From NCBI RefSeq assembly GCF_050908995.1, contig NC_135131.1:11054001-11118000 (forward strand): a stretch of DNA of 64,000 nt, written 5' to 3'. Shown here in pieces: positions 12,181 to 25,421 of the stretch. Positions within the stretch are counted from its first letter, which is position 1. Every line of letters begins with the position of its first letter. Under the pieces are notes generated by a model. That model had not been told where the DNA came from, made no database searches, and saw only the letters and a list, made by a program, of their open reading frames with translations. The stretch is from Andrena cerasifolii (taxonomy: Eukaryota > Arthropoda > Insecta > Hymenoptera > Andrenidae). A program made the position numbers and the translations under genes.

Positions 12181-15100
12181 TTCGATATTACAATTAAACG
12201 CACACGATACGCGTGATGATAATTCCTTGGGTTAATCAGAAATATTAAGCGAGGAAGGTCGTCACTCCAAAAGCTACGTTCGACCTTGCTCGACGAATAC
12301 ACAAAAACTGTCGGCTAAGCAGTCCAAAGTGGCCGTGATTCAGGCACAAGCTTTCCTTTACAGGTACGAATAATTTATGACCAAGTACAATTTAAAAAGT
12401 AACATTACGTTTGCTCCATGAATAAATACATCTGTTTTTATCTTTGTCTAATTTCATTTCCATTTTAAAAGCCATCTGGAGAACAACATTTTGTACAAAA
12501 AATTTGGCACACTTGTTACAAAGGTTTTTATTCCTTGTTATACACTTCCTACATATTCTGAATTTCGACATAATATATTTAAGGTTGTCTTATAATTTTG
12601 AGACCTTCTGTGCTTTCCTAGCCTTCTCCTTACATTTAAGTGATACGAGTCAATCATATAACCTATCCACTACTGTATCCCTTAAAAGCCGCATTATTTT
12701 AAATATTCTTTCATAAAACTAATTCAGATGGAAGAATTGAAGCTTACAGATATCACCATTTCTTTTCTAGGGCACATGTAAATGAGGGTAGAGAGATTTA
12801 AGGCTCTGGAAGAGGCTCCCATAGCTGTCAAGCTTTCCTACCCCTAATGTAGTTAGAGAATAGATTACTGTGGTCCGCAGAGTAACAATTATTCCCCACT
12901 GCTCCTAGAGATCCTCGAAGGACAACTAAATCTCTAGCCTCTCTGGCGGCCACTTTCAATGCGTAAACTCACCGCTTCTTATTTAACTATTCCACTACAG
13001 TTACTTCCTCTACTTTTTCCCTCCTACTTACAATGCAACACGCGAATCTCCATTACATTCAAGCACACCAACGACTCGCATTATCGAGACCAACAAACCG
13101 AATAAACAATTTAAATCCTCAATATCCAAAAACAAAAACTCCCTCTATCTCCACTACACATCCCAATCTTCTCTCACAGGAACATTTCCCTCGCAATGGA
13201 ACTCTGGCACCAGTGCCGCGCAATAAAAATTCTTAAGTACTCGTCCACGAGTCCATGGAAGCTGCAACTTCCTCCCAAAACTTCCTATGAGGCGATAAAA
13301 GAGAAAAAAAGGAGAAACCAGTTGTGGCTTAGTGCCTCGAACTTGAGGGGCGATCAAACGCGCAATAAATCTCACGGAGAAGTTTCGAAACGAGCGTTTC
13401 TATTGCATGTGGCCAGAGAGCCACGCGCTCCCTTCATATTCTCGACACCGCTGGGGCTGGATAACCGGCACGCGAAAAAAATTGAATTATACGCGGCATC
13501 ACGAGCAGGGGTTATGCACTTGGCCTATTCTAACGGCGTCGGGATGAACGATAATTGAAGAAGTTGCGGGCGAAACGTTTTTCACCCGTCCTGTCCCCGA
13601 CGCTCAGACACTGGACTTGATGAATCCACCACTGGGAGGGTGTCCCGTGTAATTGCGCCCCTGTAATTGATCTCGTCGAGCGATGGGCGTTGTGGTTTCA
13701 TAATGTCTCTTCGGTGGGTCTGTTAGCGCGAACTTGTTGAGCTCCCCTCGCGCTTATGATGTGGCATTTGAAAGGATAATTTTTCTGATGCAGAAACGGT
13801 GAAATGGGTTGGGTAGTAGTGGAGGGAAAATTGAGCAGAAGTGGAGGAAAAGTCGAAAGCAAGTTTCCCTAAAAAATGAAAATGGTGTACCTACGTAAAA
13901 AATAACCCAAATTTGAGATTTCTCTTATTTTATGTTATTTTGATTTATATTTCAATATTATGTGAGAATTTTTGCAAAATTCCCGTCAAGTAAGGTGTAA
14001 GTCATTTGTTCTGTGTAAATAATTTGTCAGAAAGGAAATATTTACATATATTTTTGTAATGTACCTATTAACCTTAGATGTGGAGTAAGAAAAGACAAAG
14101 AGAACGAAAACGCGAAATATACTTAATTCTGCTGAAAATATGAGAAAAATTAGGAGAAGTAATGGTAAAGAATACATTACCAAAAATGTAAAATTGTTAG
14201 TGGCAAAGTATTGAAAAATAAAAATTCTTAAATAAAAAATTGTTAAGTTGCGAAGATCGAAAACCTACGTTTGAACGCTTTTGGAAATTGGGAGGCATTC
14301 AAAGGTTTAAAAAACACATTTTCGTAAAAGTTACTCATAAAATTCTACAACGAAAAATATTTTTTAACACGCCCAAACGCAACGGTCTAATCTGAATATC
14401 TCGAAAGAAGAAATACACGACTTACATCACTTTCATAATCACCGGCACATTTGTAAAAGCTTTCCACTGCATTTTACATTTTCGATCTCGTGCTCCACAG
14501 CTCCAGCACTTAGTGTCTCAGCGACTTGCAATTATGTAGGGCTGCGACTACGGAATGGCTAATTAACGACGACCAGTTGATTGTCTTGCAACTTTGTTTA
14601 CTTTGTTTCGTAAGATACTAAGGGAAAATGGTTTACCCTCTCGTATTAATGAAGCTACGGTCCCCACGCGTCTTTATAAACTTTTTGCACCATTCTTTAT
14701 GCACAGAAAGAGTTAAATAATTGCGCTATTAATCACTCGATATGGAGGTAACACGTACGTACGTCCACGAACGGCCCATACGTACTACCGGCATGAATAG
14801 CGTGACAGATTTAATCTCATTATAATACATTAATTACCCCGGAACCAAGAAGAGCTTCCTGTGCATTTAACTCACAAATTAGGCGTCAAAATTTGATTAC
14901 ACGGACACGGGGTGGCCACACGCTCGTCCTGCACGCGCTTGAATGTAGAACAAACCACCGTGCAGGATGCGTTTCACTTTCAAACTTCATAAAATGCATG
15001 AATTTTGAATAAGTCTTGCCACCAAGTTTCGCGTACCCCTACGCACCCCAAAGAACTCAGACGCCACATTAAATTGCAACAATTTACATATCGCCAAAAT

Positions 15101-17739
15101 TAAATAGTTTAAAGACTCCCTAAAAACCGTATCACATTTAAAAAGAAAAAAAAAGAGGAAGAAAGATACAAATTTAGGAAAATAAATTTGTGTATTTTCT
15201 TACGTCGCTTCAACGACTCGAATAAACCACAGGGTTCTATTAAGTTTCGCGGAGATTCCCGGATGGAATTATGACTGGAGGAATCCTCGCCGTGCTCAAA
15301 CCCCTTAATTGACTCGTACAGGATTAAATTAGACGAGTATGAAGACGAAACGCAAAGGTTACAGTCACGACTCTGATCGCCTAGCCCTGAGCAGGTGGAC
15401 GCTAATCGAGAAACTTGCTAGCGATACTCTCTGGCCGTACGTGTCAGATTCCGCTAGCGTATTTATCCCCCCCCCCCCCCAGGTTCAGGATACACTCGTA
15501 AATCGATACACGTGTCTGAATTATACATTCGATGCGCCCTTACGAACCCAGTCTTACCACCCCCGCTACTTCTGCCTCAAAGTGGCTATTTATCTCGTTT
15601 GACGTTTCCCAAAATCAGGTTGAATAACTGTATTCGGTGGTACGTCGAGCAAGGTGCTGCTATAATTCACAAGTTCGCGGTAAACTGGCTTCTGAGAGAT
15701 CGGAGGACGCGATAAAACGATCCCGAGGGTTAATTATTCAGATAAGAAGGGCGGCGCGCTAGTTGGCGACGAAATCTGTTTCCCTAGGCGCATTCCGAGA
15801 AACTTAATGTGATCTTGATGCGGCTGATGAGCCACTTGGCGCTAATGAAAGTGAATCGATGGATAGCAGGGTAATTTGGGAAAAGATGGTACTGGCGTGG
15901 ATGGTACAGAGTTCGCGCGAAGACGCTCCCTGTGTCTGACGCCAGATGGCTTCCATCATCAACGACATTCTCGCGAGTGTCCACGTATCGATTCCTTCAT
16001 TTTGCTCCGGCGAAGAATGGGAAGAAAGGAAATCTTCCGCAGAATGCGTCGCACGACGTAATAAAGTTTCTGCCACGCTCATCCTCCGAGGGCAACGTGC
16101 CAAAGGAAACGGGCTCCGTAAAACAACAATGCCAAGAGATCAAACTACGCGGCGCGTTTCTCAAGCTGATCGCCATGAAACTGCTGAGGAAGTCCGTAAT
16201 AGGGGTGGGGAGATGAAAATAAGAATTATTTAGAGCTTACTTCCACTTGCGTTAAAGGAATGATGATTAGAATTTGGAAAGTAATCGCTGTTGGACTTCC
16301 ATCGCTTCTGGAAAAGCTTTGGTAGAATTTTTTTATAACAATTTTCCTAATTATTCTCGAAATTAAAATTAAACATAGAAATTATCAGTCTAAATGACTT
16401 CTTCGAAGCTCGAATTATTAAACTGACTTATTTCTGCACAAACGGTGCAGATACTGCTTTTCAGCTGTTCTTCCACTTCTCCAGTGTCGCTTTCACCGCA
16501 CAACGTACAATATCGACAGCAGAAGGATATTTTAATCTGAAAACAATCGGAGAGATATCGTTCAATCGAACGCAGATTGAAACGACATCACGAACAGGCT
16601 TCTCAGGGTGGAACTGTTCCCGTGCCGGTGGATCTAGGAGGCCCCGAGGGTTCGCGACGATGAAAGCGCGACCAAAGATCGGATACAGATGCCAGGAAAG
16701 TTCAACACGATCTGGTATCGCTTCCCCCCTCCTTCAATAGCGAGATTTATCATATCCGTTTCTGTTCCATACCCCGTGAACCATCCTAATAAGAATTCCT
16801 GATCGGATTCCACAAAGCTGCTCAAAAGCGAGCATTCGAAACCGACGGACCAACTGGATTCCGATGCGGATGTTTGGAAAATCTGGAAAATCTGGAAATC
16901 GTCAACCGTCTGTGCATCGATCGATAAACTCTCAGCGTTCCACCTAACAATTCAGTCTCTGCAATATTTACTCATTCTCCTGTGAACTATTAAAGTTTAT
17001 AAAATGTGGGAATATTATACGTCGATGCACTGTGAACTTTTCCATTTCCCTATTCTATCAAAATTGCTCGTTATATATTTCTGGAAATGAAAGTTGTGGA
17101 CTGCAGCAACTCGTTTGCAGCCATTATCCTAAATACTGCATAGCAATTCGTTCGTGAATATTCAAACTGTTGATTAAGTTTGATCGACGATTAATGACCA
17201 TCAATATTCAAAGTGAGATAGAGTGACTAGTACATCGACTATCTTTTCAGTCGAATGGATCGGTACGATATCGTTTGCACGTAATTGTTAAGTTATCCAA
17301 CGTTGACTTCTGAATTTCATCCGTCGAGCAAGAGAAACTCAGGGTATCCCTTTAATCGCGCTCCTAAAATTTCTAATGCTCCGGTTTCACGGTGGAATCG
17401 CAAAGGTATCCGTCGCAAGCTGTTCGAATCCTCGCTGACACTCCAGGAGAGGGAGCGGGAAACTGCGACGCGCGCAGAGAGGAGAGTGGAAATCCGTGGA
17501 GTCGTGAAACTTTTGCGGAAAGGAGACACGGGGAGGAAAAGGAAGACTTCCCGCGAAAATTTTCTGGATTCGAAAGAGGAGGAGGAGGGGTGAGTTGGCT
17601 GCGGCTAAATTGCTGTCGGTGTGATTTTCCACGTTTGACGTTGCGCGCAACAGACCGCCAGTTGGCAGCGCCGACGCTTCGTTTAAAAAGTGCCACCCAT
17701 GGTTGCGTGGCTAACGTTAGGAAAATCCATAGTCGTCGA
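12181..17739. other. No gene seen
   Basis: Non-coding apart from overlapping shadow frames at 15339-16233. Local G+C rises at 13200-13700 and 15330-16200 without any recognisable protein. One poly-C tract. Confidence 0.45.
15467..15480. repeat. Poly-C tract (14)
   Basis: Fourteen consecutive C on the plus strand; one of three such tracts in the window. Confidence 0.9.
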
Positions 17740-19080
17740 GACGATCTAAAAGGTGACATTGACTCCTCCTCCTCTTCGATATTGTTCTTGCTCCTGCCCC
17801 TCCCCCTTCCGTTGGCCACCCCGAACGCTCCTCGCTGCTGAGAACGAAGATGAAGACTGCTCGACGTCGTGCTACGTTTTTCTACTCGACGTCGTTTCTT
17901 CTCTGCCCCCGTCTTTTGACTCTTTCTTCCACTTCCGTCTTTCCTCCTCTTCCCTGGACTTTCTTGATCATCAGTTTCTTTTATTATTTGATGTCCCCCA
18001 GGTCTCCGTTATCTCTCACGATTTGCTGAATGTGGAGGGTGAATGGCACAAAGCCGGGTTCCCACGTGCGCAATGCGTGACGTAAGATATTTAAAATAGT
18101 AAAGTCGATTTCTGCATTTGTAAGTGGTCGAAATGAAGGCTTCTTTGGTAGTGGGACAATGTAGGAGGATATTTCGAATTCGAGTCTTAAGCCGCGATCC
18201 CACATGCACAACGCGTGGAATGAAATAAACCTAACTCTCTGATATAACACCCTAACGTTGAAACGTATTAACTTCCACGAATTGAAATTCAAACGTGTTC
18301 TGCAGTACGGGTTGCGCAAGTGGGAATACGACTTTAGGCAGCCCGCCTAGTGACAAACGTGCCTACACGCGCGCATACCTTCCGTCCTCGGTCGTACTTC
18401 TATGTATTGTCCTCTCTATTTCTACCATAGCAATTTTTCATGTTACGTCTCTCCTTTTACTTTATTTACCCTCGTCGTACGTGCCCCCCGCGATACGAGC
18501 CAGTTTTTACATTTTTAGCCCTATCTGCAACCGCGTCCACCCCAGTTCCCTTCTACCGCGCCCAGGGTAGACATTTATCTCCATATTTTTTTCTCCCACA
18601 GTCGCGTTGTTAGTCCAACGTCGCTTCCTCCGCAGTTTCCCCTTCGTCAGGCCGCTTTTCCACCGTAATTCGTCCGTCTCTGTCGCCCTTTATTTACACC
18701 CTGGCCCATGGCTCCTCCACCGCACCCCCCTGGACGCACTCCGTTCGTCCTTTCGCTTCTTCTTCCTCTCGCGATCGATCTGTCTCGCTCCCACCCTCGG
18801 CCTTTTCACCTTATATCCGCTTTCCTTGCCCTTCCAACCCCCTTCTACATTCCCGCCCTCTGTAGTGGCCTGCCTCGTTCACAGTCACCGAACTGTCCTT
18901 CTCCCGCACCTCCGTTGGCGTCAGCTTACTACCCCTATCCAGTATCCCTCCTCACTTTTACTCCCAGCTTTCCGTTTCAGCCCGACGATCCACTGTTTCC
19001 TTTCCACCCATCGACCTTTATTCGCCCCACTCCCCTTTACACCTTATTCCTTCTTCGCGACTCCAGCAGGAAACTAGCGT
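17740..19080. other. Pyrimidine-rich belt
   Basis: The plus strand is strongly enriched in C and T (runs such as CTCCTCCTCCTCTTC and CCCCTCCCCCTTCC). This opens several overlapping Ser/Pro/Phe-rich frames (17753-18085, 18607-19077, 18708-19232), none with a recognisable domain. Treated as non-coding. Confidence 0.6.
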
Positions 19081-19671
19081 TCTGCGCCCTTGTTCGATGT
19101 TATTCCCTTTTTCTTGCTAGTGCGCTGTACGTCGATTCAGGGGTTTTATTGTATATGTTCCAAGAGGTAACTACAATAGGACTAGTTTTGCTGGGATTTT
19201 CTGTTATTCGAATGTCCTACTGTCCTCAGTGATCTATTATCAGAGGATTCTTGGGATGTTCTGGTGTTCTAACGATTTATTATCTGTACATCTGTTATTC
19301 GAGGCGTATGCTGTCTGAATGTTTCATTAATCTAGCAGCCATTTATTCGGTAGTTCTACTGTCACGGAGTTCTGTTAGCCGAATAGAATACCGCCTACAA
19401 CATCGTGCAGTGGAAACGCGATTTTCTGAGAAATGCTCAACGGAGAATTCGATATATGGGCAGAGCACAGGGTGTATCCTCCCGTCGGTAATGGTCTTGA
19501 GAAATGAAACACGGGACGGTAATTCGATTGGAAAAAGTGTGAAGACATCACTGTCGCAAGGAATTAACGGAACGTGACAGAAACGAAGGCGCACGTACAG
19601 AAGATTATATTTCTGAATAGGAAGATTATATTTCTTGTTCGCATCTTCAAGAATTGTTTCAAGCGAAAGTA

Positions 19672-20398
19672 GGGTAAACCGACCAGTGAATCACCGAATT
19701 GTTGAATTTATGGACCTTTGAGATTAATACTTGAATATATTTATGTATAACAACAAACCAACTGTTGAAATTGCATTTAAATTTACTGCTCTTAAAATTT
19801 CTATAAAGATAATAACTTATTCTTATCGTAATTTATAAAAATCAATTATAAAATGCAAAACGCGTAGAAGCCCAGTAAATGCAGACCAATTGCATTTTTT
19901 TTTCAAAACGAAACACGTCACTTAGCAAACTAATCCTTCTAGCTTCTCAAAAAAAACTCATGTCGTTTGGACCAATTCTAAAAAAGTTATGCGATTTTAA
20001 AAAGCGTCCAAATATTTTTTTTACTAACTGTAAATTATATTTTATAAATGTACAACCTTAAAAACGTGTTTGCAGGCCCATCAGACTTCACAGTCATTTA
20101 CTGGTTGTAATGAATTTCTAACCTGCCAATATTTGACCAGTCGGTCATTTACTGGCAGAACGCTTCTGTTTTCAATACCAAAAAATGACCGACAGAAAGT
20201 TTAAAACAATGAATATTTATAGCACAATATATAATTTTCGACATTACGTATTTACTGCCTGCTAACTAAAAATATGGGATATTAAGAGTGCAACTACACT
20301 CCATTTATAAACATACAATAATTTTTATATTTATAATTTACATTTCTTTGCCTAACGGTCATTCACTGGTATGCGGTCAATTACTGGTTGGTTTACCC
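19672..20398. mobile_element. TA-flanked inverted-repeat element (Tc1/mariner-like non-autonomous)
   Basis: About 727 bp between TA dinucleotides at 19670-19671 and 20399-20400. The left end GGGTAAACCGACCAGTGA mirrors the right end (reverse complement GGGTAAACCAACCAGTAA). The motif GTCATTTACTGG or a close variant recurs near 20093, 20147, 20358 and 20377. The segment 19880-20045 resembles the separate element at 22180-22468, so one may be nested in the other or they may share ancestry. No intact transposase. Confidence 0.7.
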
Positions 20399-20699
20399 TA
20401 CCTCAGTCAGAATAAACGACCTGGAATCTCAAAAGAATTGAATAATCTTGCCTGAAATTTAAAAAGTTCGGTGCCAAGTAACGCGTTAAAATACCCCAAA
20501 ATTATCTTACCCAAGTCCCTACAAGTTCGGACAAAGAAACTCCTACAGTAATCGAGGAATCTGCCCCATAACTTTCCACCCCAGCTACCTCCAATCCCCA
20601 CATCCACCTGTCGTCCAGTTCCCCCAGCTGTACCACCGAAAGCACAGTCCCACGCTCAATCCTCTGCAAGGAAAACGCGGCACAGTCCTTCAGCGACGA

Positions 20700-21700
20700 A
20701 TTCGCGAGTCACCATACCTTACGTGCACCAACCCATGCCTCACCACCCTCGACGCTGCCCTGTTTCCTCCCCAACTTTTCATCCCGCTCCTTCACCGTCA
20801 ACAAGCCCCACCTTTCCAAGCCTCTCTCTCTCTAACCTCCACGATCGAACACCCTCTCCGTCGTTCAATTTTATTCATTTCTCCCTTTTCCTCCCCCAAC
20901 CCTCCCGCACATCCCGATCTTCGTTTTCCCCATTGACCATCCCTCGCCGCCGCCCTGTAGCCACCCGCTTTCTCCACTTATACCTCGCCCTTCGCCACCC
21001 TCCGCCGCTCCCGTTTTTCCCGTCGTTTTCCTCTTCGCTCGCAGCCCCTTCACGTCCGTCGCACACGCCGCTGGGCGTTACGACCCACCCTTCCCGTCCA
21101 CCCCCTGATCCTACTTCACCCCCCCACCCAGAAGCTACCTCCTCTCGCCCCGCTGTTCCACGCACCGATACCGCTCTCGCTCCCACCGAATCTGCTCCCC
21201 GCTCGATCCCAGGCACGCTCTCGCTCGATCCTGCGTGCATTCCCCTCTCGGTCTTTCCCTGTCTTTCGCGCGGCCTCCTCGTCGTCGCGGGCCGTGGCAA
21301 CGCGCAGCAGCCCGCTCTCCTCGCCGCCGTTATTAGGCAAGCGGTAACATTCTGGTGGACGCCGGGGACGACGCTTCAGTCGGCACCGCGTACCACCCGC
21401 GTTCACCTCGTTCCTTCTTCGCGATCAGCCCGACACCCTCGCTCGTCCTCCCGTTCGGCGAAGGGTTCCAGGCCCCCCTCCTCCCCACCTTACCGCCCGC
21501 CCAGGTCCCCCTAGCCCCCTCAGCGAGGGAAGCGGGGCCCTGCTGCGAAAAGGGACGCCTCCGAACAGCGAGCGTCCAGGAGAGGCGGGGACGAGGCTGC
21601 TCCCGGCGAGCGGAAACCTGCGGCTCAGCTGTGCCTGGCCAGTGGACACCGTGTCCGACACGATTCCTTCATCCGGTATAACGAGGTGCGTACTGGACAC
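20700..21700 (+). promoter_or_regulatory. CpG-rich block, possible promoter and 5' UTR exon
   Basis: The most G+C- and CpG-rich kilobase of the window, pyrimidine-rich in its first half. It contains a TCAGTC initiator-like word at about 21375 and a good donor ACGAG|GTGCGT at 21686. The open frames (for example 20723-21514) are Pro/Ser/Arg low-complexity in several frames and are not credible proteins. A transcript starting here on the plus strand could lead to the exon at 34.3 kb. That is inference only. Confidence 0.3.
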
Positions 21701-22179
21701 GCTACTGAGATTCTTGCTCGGGGCTAACGGACTCGCGGCGGCTGCTCGTATCGGTTTCGGCTCCCCGGGTTTTCTGTGCGACTGTGGGCTGATTTCGGTT
21801 GACGAGTACGGTCAATGTGGGGACGGTGACTTTGGGTGGGAGACCGTGCGAGGGTTGTACGAATGAATTTTTCGGGAAATGCTATTTGGAAAACGAATGG
21901 GGTACGAAGTGTGGAGAATGAATGGGGTACTGGTCGTGAGAATAGTGTCTCGTGCAGGGGTGTGAGGGTCGTTAATGGCATGTTCGTGGAAAACTTATCC
22001 ACTTTTGCCTTCCACGTCGTTGAGCTTCTGAGTTGTGGACCTTTATCTTGCCATTTCTGTTTTCGGCTAGCTGTGATTCGATTTAGTTCAGGGAGTACGT
22101 AAGGATCGACTTGTTTACTAGCTCTCGTGGATTAGATTAGGCTGCTACTAGAGCGTGAGGTTCAGCTTTTTTTATTATT

Positions 22180-22468
22180 CAGCGAATCACAGTAATATTC
22201 GGACTCTCAAAAAAAAAATAAAAACAGGAAAACTATTCGAACTTCCTTTAAAACAGAATAACTTTTTTAAAACTTGCCCAAACGATTTGAGTTCTTTGAG
22301 CAGCTAGAAGAATTAGTTTTCTGGGTGACGTGTTCCAGCGTTTTGAAAAAAATGCAATTGGTCGGAATAGCGAAAAAAATAGTGGACAAAAAACTCAAAT
22401 TGTTTGAACCAATTTTAAAAAAAGTTATTCAGTTTTAAAGGGAGTTCGAATATTTTTGTGATTCACTG
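22180..22468. mobile_element. Long-inverted-repeat MITE
   Basis: A 289-bp element whose two ends are inverted copies for roughly 100 bp. Left CAGCGAATCACAGTAATATT, right (reverse complement) CAGTGAATCACAAAAATATT; then both arms share CCTTTAAAAC, GAATAACTTTTTT and ATTTGAGTT boxes. The middle, GCAGCTAGAAGAATTAG to AATGCAATTGGTC, is matched in reverse complement by 19880-19945. TA follows on the right only. It is non-coding. Confidence 0.7.
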
Positions 22469-23204
22469 TACGTGCAGCGTTACTTCTCGTATTAGAATTT
22501 GGACTAAGCAACGTCTAGATGAGAATGTCGGACTTAGAGCTGTCACTTTTTGACCTGTCGGGTACCCGGTTACCCGAAACAACTTCAAGCAATTGAATAT
22601 TTTTTTGTCTGTGGTATTTGTTTGATGTTAGCCAAAAATGATCGAACAACACCACATTCAATGGCTTGAATTTTTCCGAGTAACCGCGTACCCGACGGGT
22701 CAAACAGTAACAGCTCTACTCGGACCTAATTTTTATCTACGGTCGTAAGGATAAGTCTCCGAGCCACTGTACTTTTAAGCAGACCATGAATATTCAAAAC
22801 TATAATCTGTATGCGCATAGATAAACGTAATACGGCTCGCGATAGTATCTAAAGACAATCTTCACCGTACCATTTCTCAAAGACTTCCTCCACTTCTGCC
22901 CGTCACCTGGACCATTCAATGCTTTAATCCAACCGTAATTACACTTCATTCGATTCGATCGCCTACGCGGATTCTGCGACGAGGTAGCTGCCGTTAAATT
23001 GGAACCGCTGACGTTTCAACGAGCTTCGTTTTTAGTCGGCTGATCGAAGGTCTCCTCAGCACGAAGGAGGGGGAGCGGCATAAATTAATTAAAGCATTTC
23101 GTCGATCGACGATGATACCGCGCAAAATTCCGTACGACTGCTCTCTGGATTCGTCACATGGCTGACCGAGCAAGGCAAACGGTCTGCTCGGCGTGCGCCC
23201 CTCT

Positions 23205-23300
23205 TTGTCTGATCAGCGCGCGGGTCAAACTACTTTCCTTGCTACGCGGGCAAATCCACTTCGCGTCTGATCAAAGAACGGGCAAATCTACTTAGCTCCG
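23205..23300. repeat. Short degenerate direct repeat
   Basis: GTCTGATCAGCGCGCGGGTC near 23206 and GTCTGATCAAAGAACGGGCA near 23266, with an intermediate GCGGGCAAATCCACTTC. Both copies are followed by AA(A/T)CTACTT. Confidence 0.55.
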
Positions 23301-24119
23301 CTGCCGGTATTCCGGGTCTACGGGTTGAAACGCGATCGCCCCCGCCCCCGGCAGCCTCCCCAAATTCACTATCGGCGGAATTCGATTGCACGTATCGCGT
23401 GTTTGGAAACGGAGGGACTCCAATGGGAACAGACGAGTGGGAAGCTGCATGGTCACGTGATTAAGAACTCAGAGTTATTCGAAGGCGAATAGATCGAGCG
23501 TTGGGGAGGGGAGGACGAGGAAAATGCAATAAACCAGCGACATCGATTGAGCGGAGATATCGAAAAACTGAATGATTATGAAATGGAAGTCGCTTGAGGG
23601 GAGAATGGACACGTTTGTGGTAAACGATGTATTCTAAAAATAACCGAGTTTCTGACGATGCTAGAGAGGGATGTACGCTTTCTTTTTTTTAGGTGGAGGA
23701 AGATATTTAGATGAGTTATTAAGCCGACGATGGGAAGGGTAAGTTATGCTTCTGAATTTTGGGTACAGTGAGAGGTTTGTACGGATTTGTAAAGGCGACG
23801 ATAAAAAGGGAACGCGAATGATTTGTGTTCGTGCTTGTTGTAGAGGAAGAAGCTTTTTAACGTCCCTTGTTAAGATTTTTCTTCCCCGAGCGCTGCTTGC
23901 CGCTGCGAAAACGAGCGGCTAACATTCTCGCGACCCGCTGGCCACGTAACGTCGTAATGAAGCGGCCCAGCGAATGATTAATCGAGGCTAATCGCATTTC
24001 CGGGAGCATTTCCATCCCGACGAGTGACTCGACGGTGGAAACGATACGGCTCGAATTTCGATGCACGCGAGCTCCATTTACACGTAAAGGATGCTGGAAG
24101 GCTTGACTGGAGAGAGTGG

Positions 24120-24735
24120 AAATTCGAAGGGGAGATAAAGGTGAAAAGGAGATCTCGAAACCGAAAATACGATAAAAAAGATAAACCTAGAAAAATAAAC
24201 TAAAAAGGGAGAGCTATAGAAAGAAACTAAAAAGGGAATAGGACGGTGTAGAAAATAGAAATAGAAAACAAAAAAGGAGGATACAAATGGTAAAAATAGA
24301 CAGAGAAGTCTACGGAAGGATACAAAAAGAATTTGTCTATCACAGAAACTGCAGTACGATTAGAAGAAAACAACAAAACGATGCGGACCCAATAAAAATG
24401 AGAGAACTAGAAAATGAAACTAATAGGAAAAGAAATATCCAGGAAATAGTGATCAAAAAGGAAGAGTCGGCAGAAATTGAAAAATGATTGAAAGCAGCAA
24501 AACCACCCGAAAGGAACCTAAACAACGAGAAACAATTGAAGAAAGGAGAAAAGTCAGCGAAGCTGAGAGAGCAAACTGAACAAAAGAAAACCAACCCTTG
24601 CCCATCCGAGAACCAGGAGCCAGAAGCAGAGCTGGAAAAAGAAACGATACGGCATGTATACTAAAAAGAGACACCTGAAACAGAGAAGAAACCCGGAAAA
24701 TAGTAGCGAAAGAGGATGGGGAGCAGGGTGAAACG
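24120..24735. other. Purine-rich block
   Basis: The plus strand is dominated by A and G (AAAAAGGGA and GAAGAAA words), the reverse bias of the belt at 17.7-21.3 kb. The Lys/Glu-rich frame 24287-24487 and its minus-strand shadows reflect this composition. Confidence 0.6.
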
Positions 24736-25119
24736 AAACTCGGATCAGTCGGCGGCCTATCTGACGGTAGAGACAACGCCTCGCTTCAGAATTTCCCCCA
24801 TTGATCGCGGGGCGCGATCTATATATTTCCTGGCCGCTTAATTGCTCTCAAAATGCCCTCGTTACAGGGACTTCTGAAATCTAGTTCAATGGTTTTTGGC
24901 TCCGAGACGGAGAATAAAACTTCCGCCTGGCGGGACGACAACTGGCGGGAGGGGGTGAAAACGCGGGGGAGGCTGAAGGGCGTGGCTAGACGGAAATGCG
25001 GCGATTTTCGAAAACGCTACAGTTTAATTCTTCGATCCACTGGACCATGCACATAACTTTTGTCATTTCTTTAACCACGAGCGAGAAAATTGCAAGTTTC
25101 GAGTCCACTGACTGGAGTA

Positions 25120-25421
25120 TTAACCCTTTGTGGTCACACGGGGTGTATCACACCCCAGGACATGTATTTCAAATCTTTCTGTAAATTTTTAGACCTTGAT
25201 AATAAAATTTAAAATTTGGTGAATTTTAACAAAAAAATCAAATACAAATTTCAACACATCGAAACTTATATTTCTAGAAAAAGACTGTTAGAGCATGATT
25301 GTATGAGTATTACGAGTGTTCAATTATCACTGAAAAGTTAAAAGATTCAAAAATACGAAAACGGTAACTCAAAAATGACGCTGGTTGCAGTGAACCCGAA
25401 GTTGTGACTGCGGAGGGTTAA
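25120..25421 (+). mobile_element. piggyBac-type MITE, copy 1
   Basis: A 302-bp element bounded by TTAA on both sides. The left end is TTAACCCTTTGTGGTCACAC and the right end, reverse complemented, is TTAACCCTCCGCAGTCACAA. TTAA targets followed by CCC are the hallmark of piggyBac transposons. Interior landmarks shared with the two other copies include TCTAGAAAAAGACT and a GACGCTGG..TGCAGTGAAC box near the right end. No transposase frame. Confidence 0.85.

Noticed and set aside
17419..17435. TGTTCGAATCC resembling a tRNA B box
   Set aside because: No A box or cloverleaf upstream.
17373..17841. Overlapping 148- and 149-codon frames on opposite strands
   Set aside because: They shadow each other, have no recognisable domain or splice support, and lie in skewed-composition DNA.
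20723..21514. 263-codon open frame, the longest in the window
   Set aside because: Pro/Ser/Arg low complexity driven by C-rich DNA; overlapping frames on both strands are equally open and no domain is visible.
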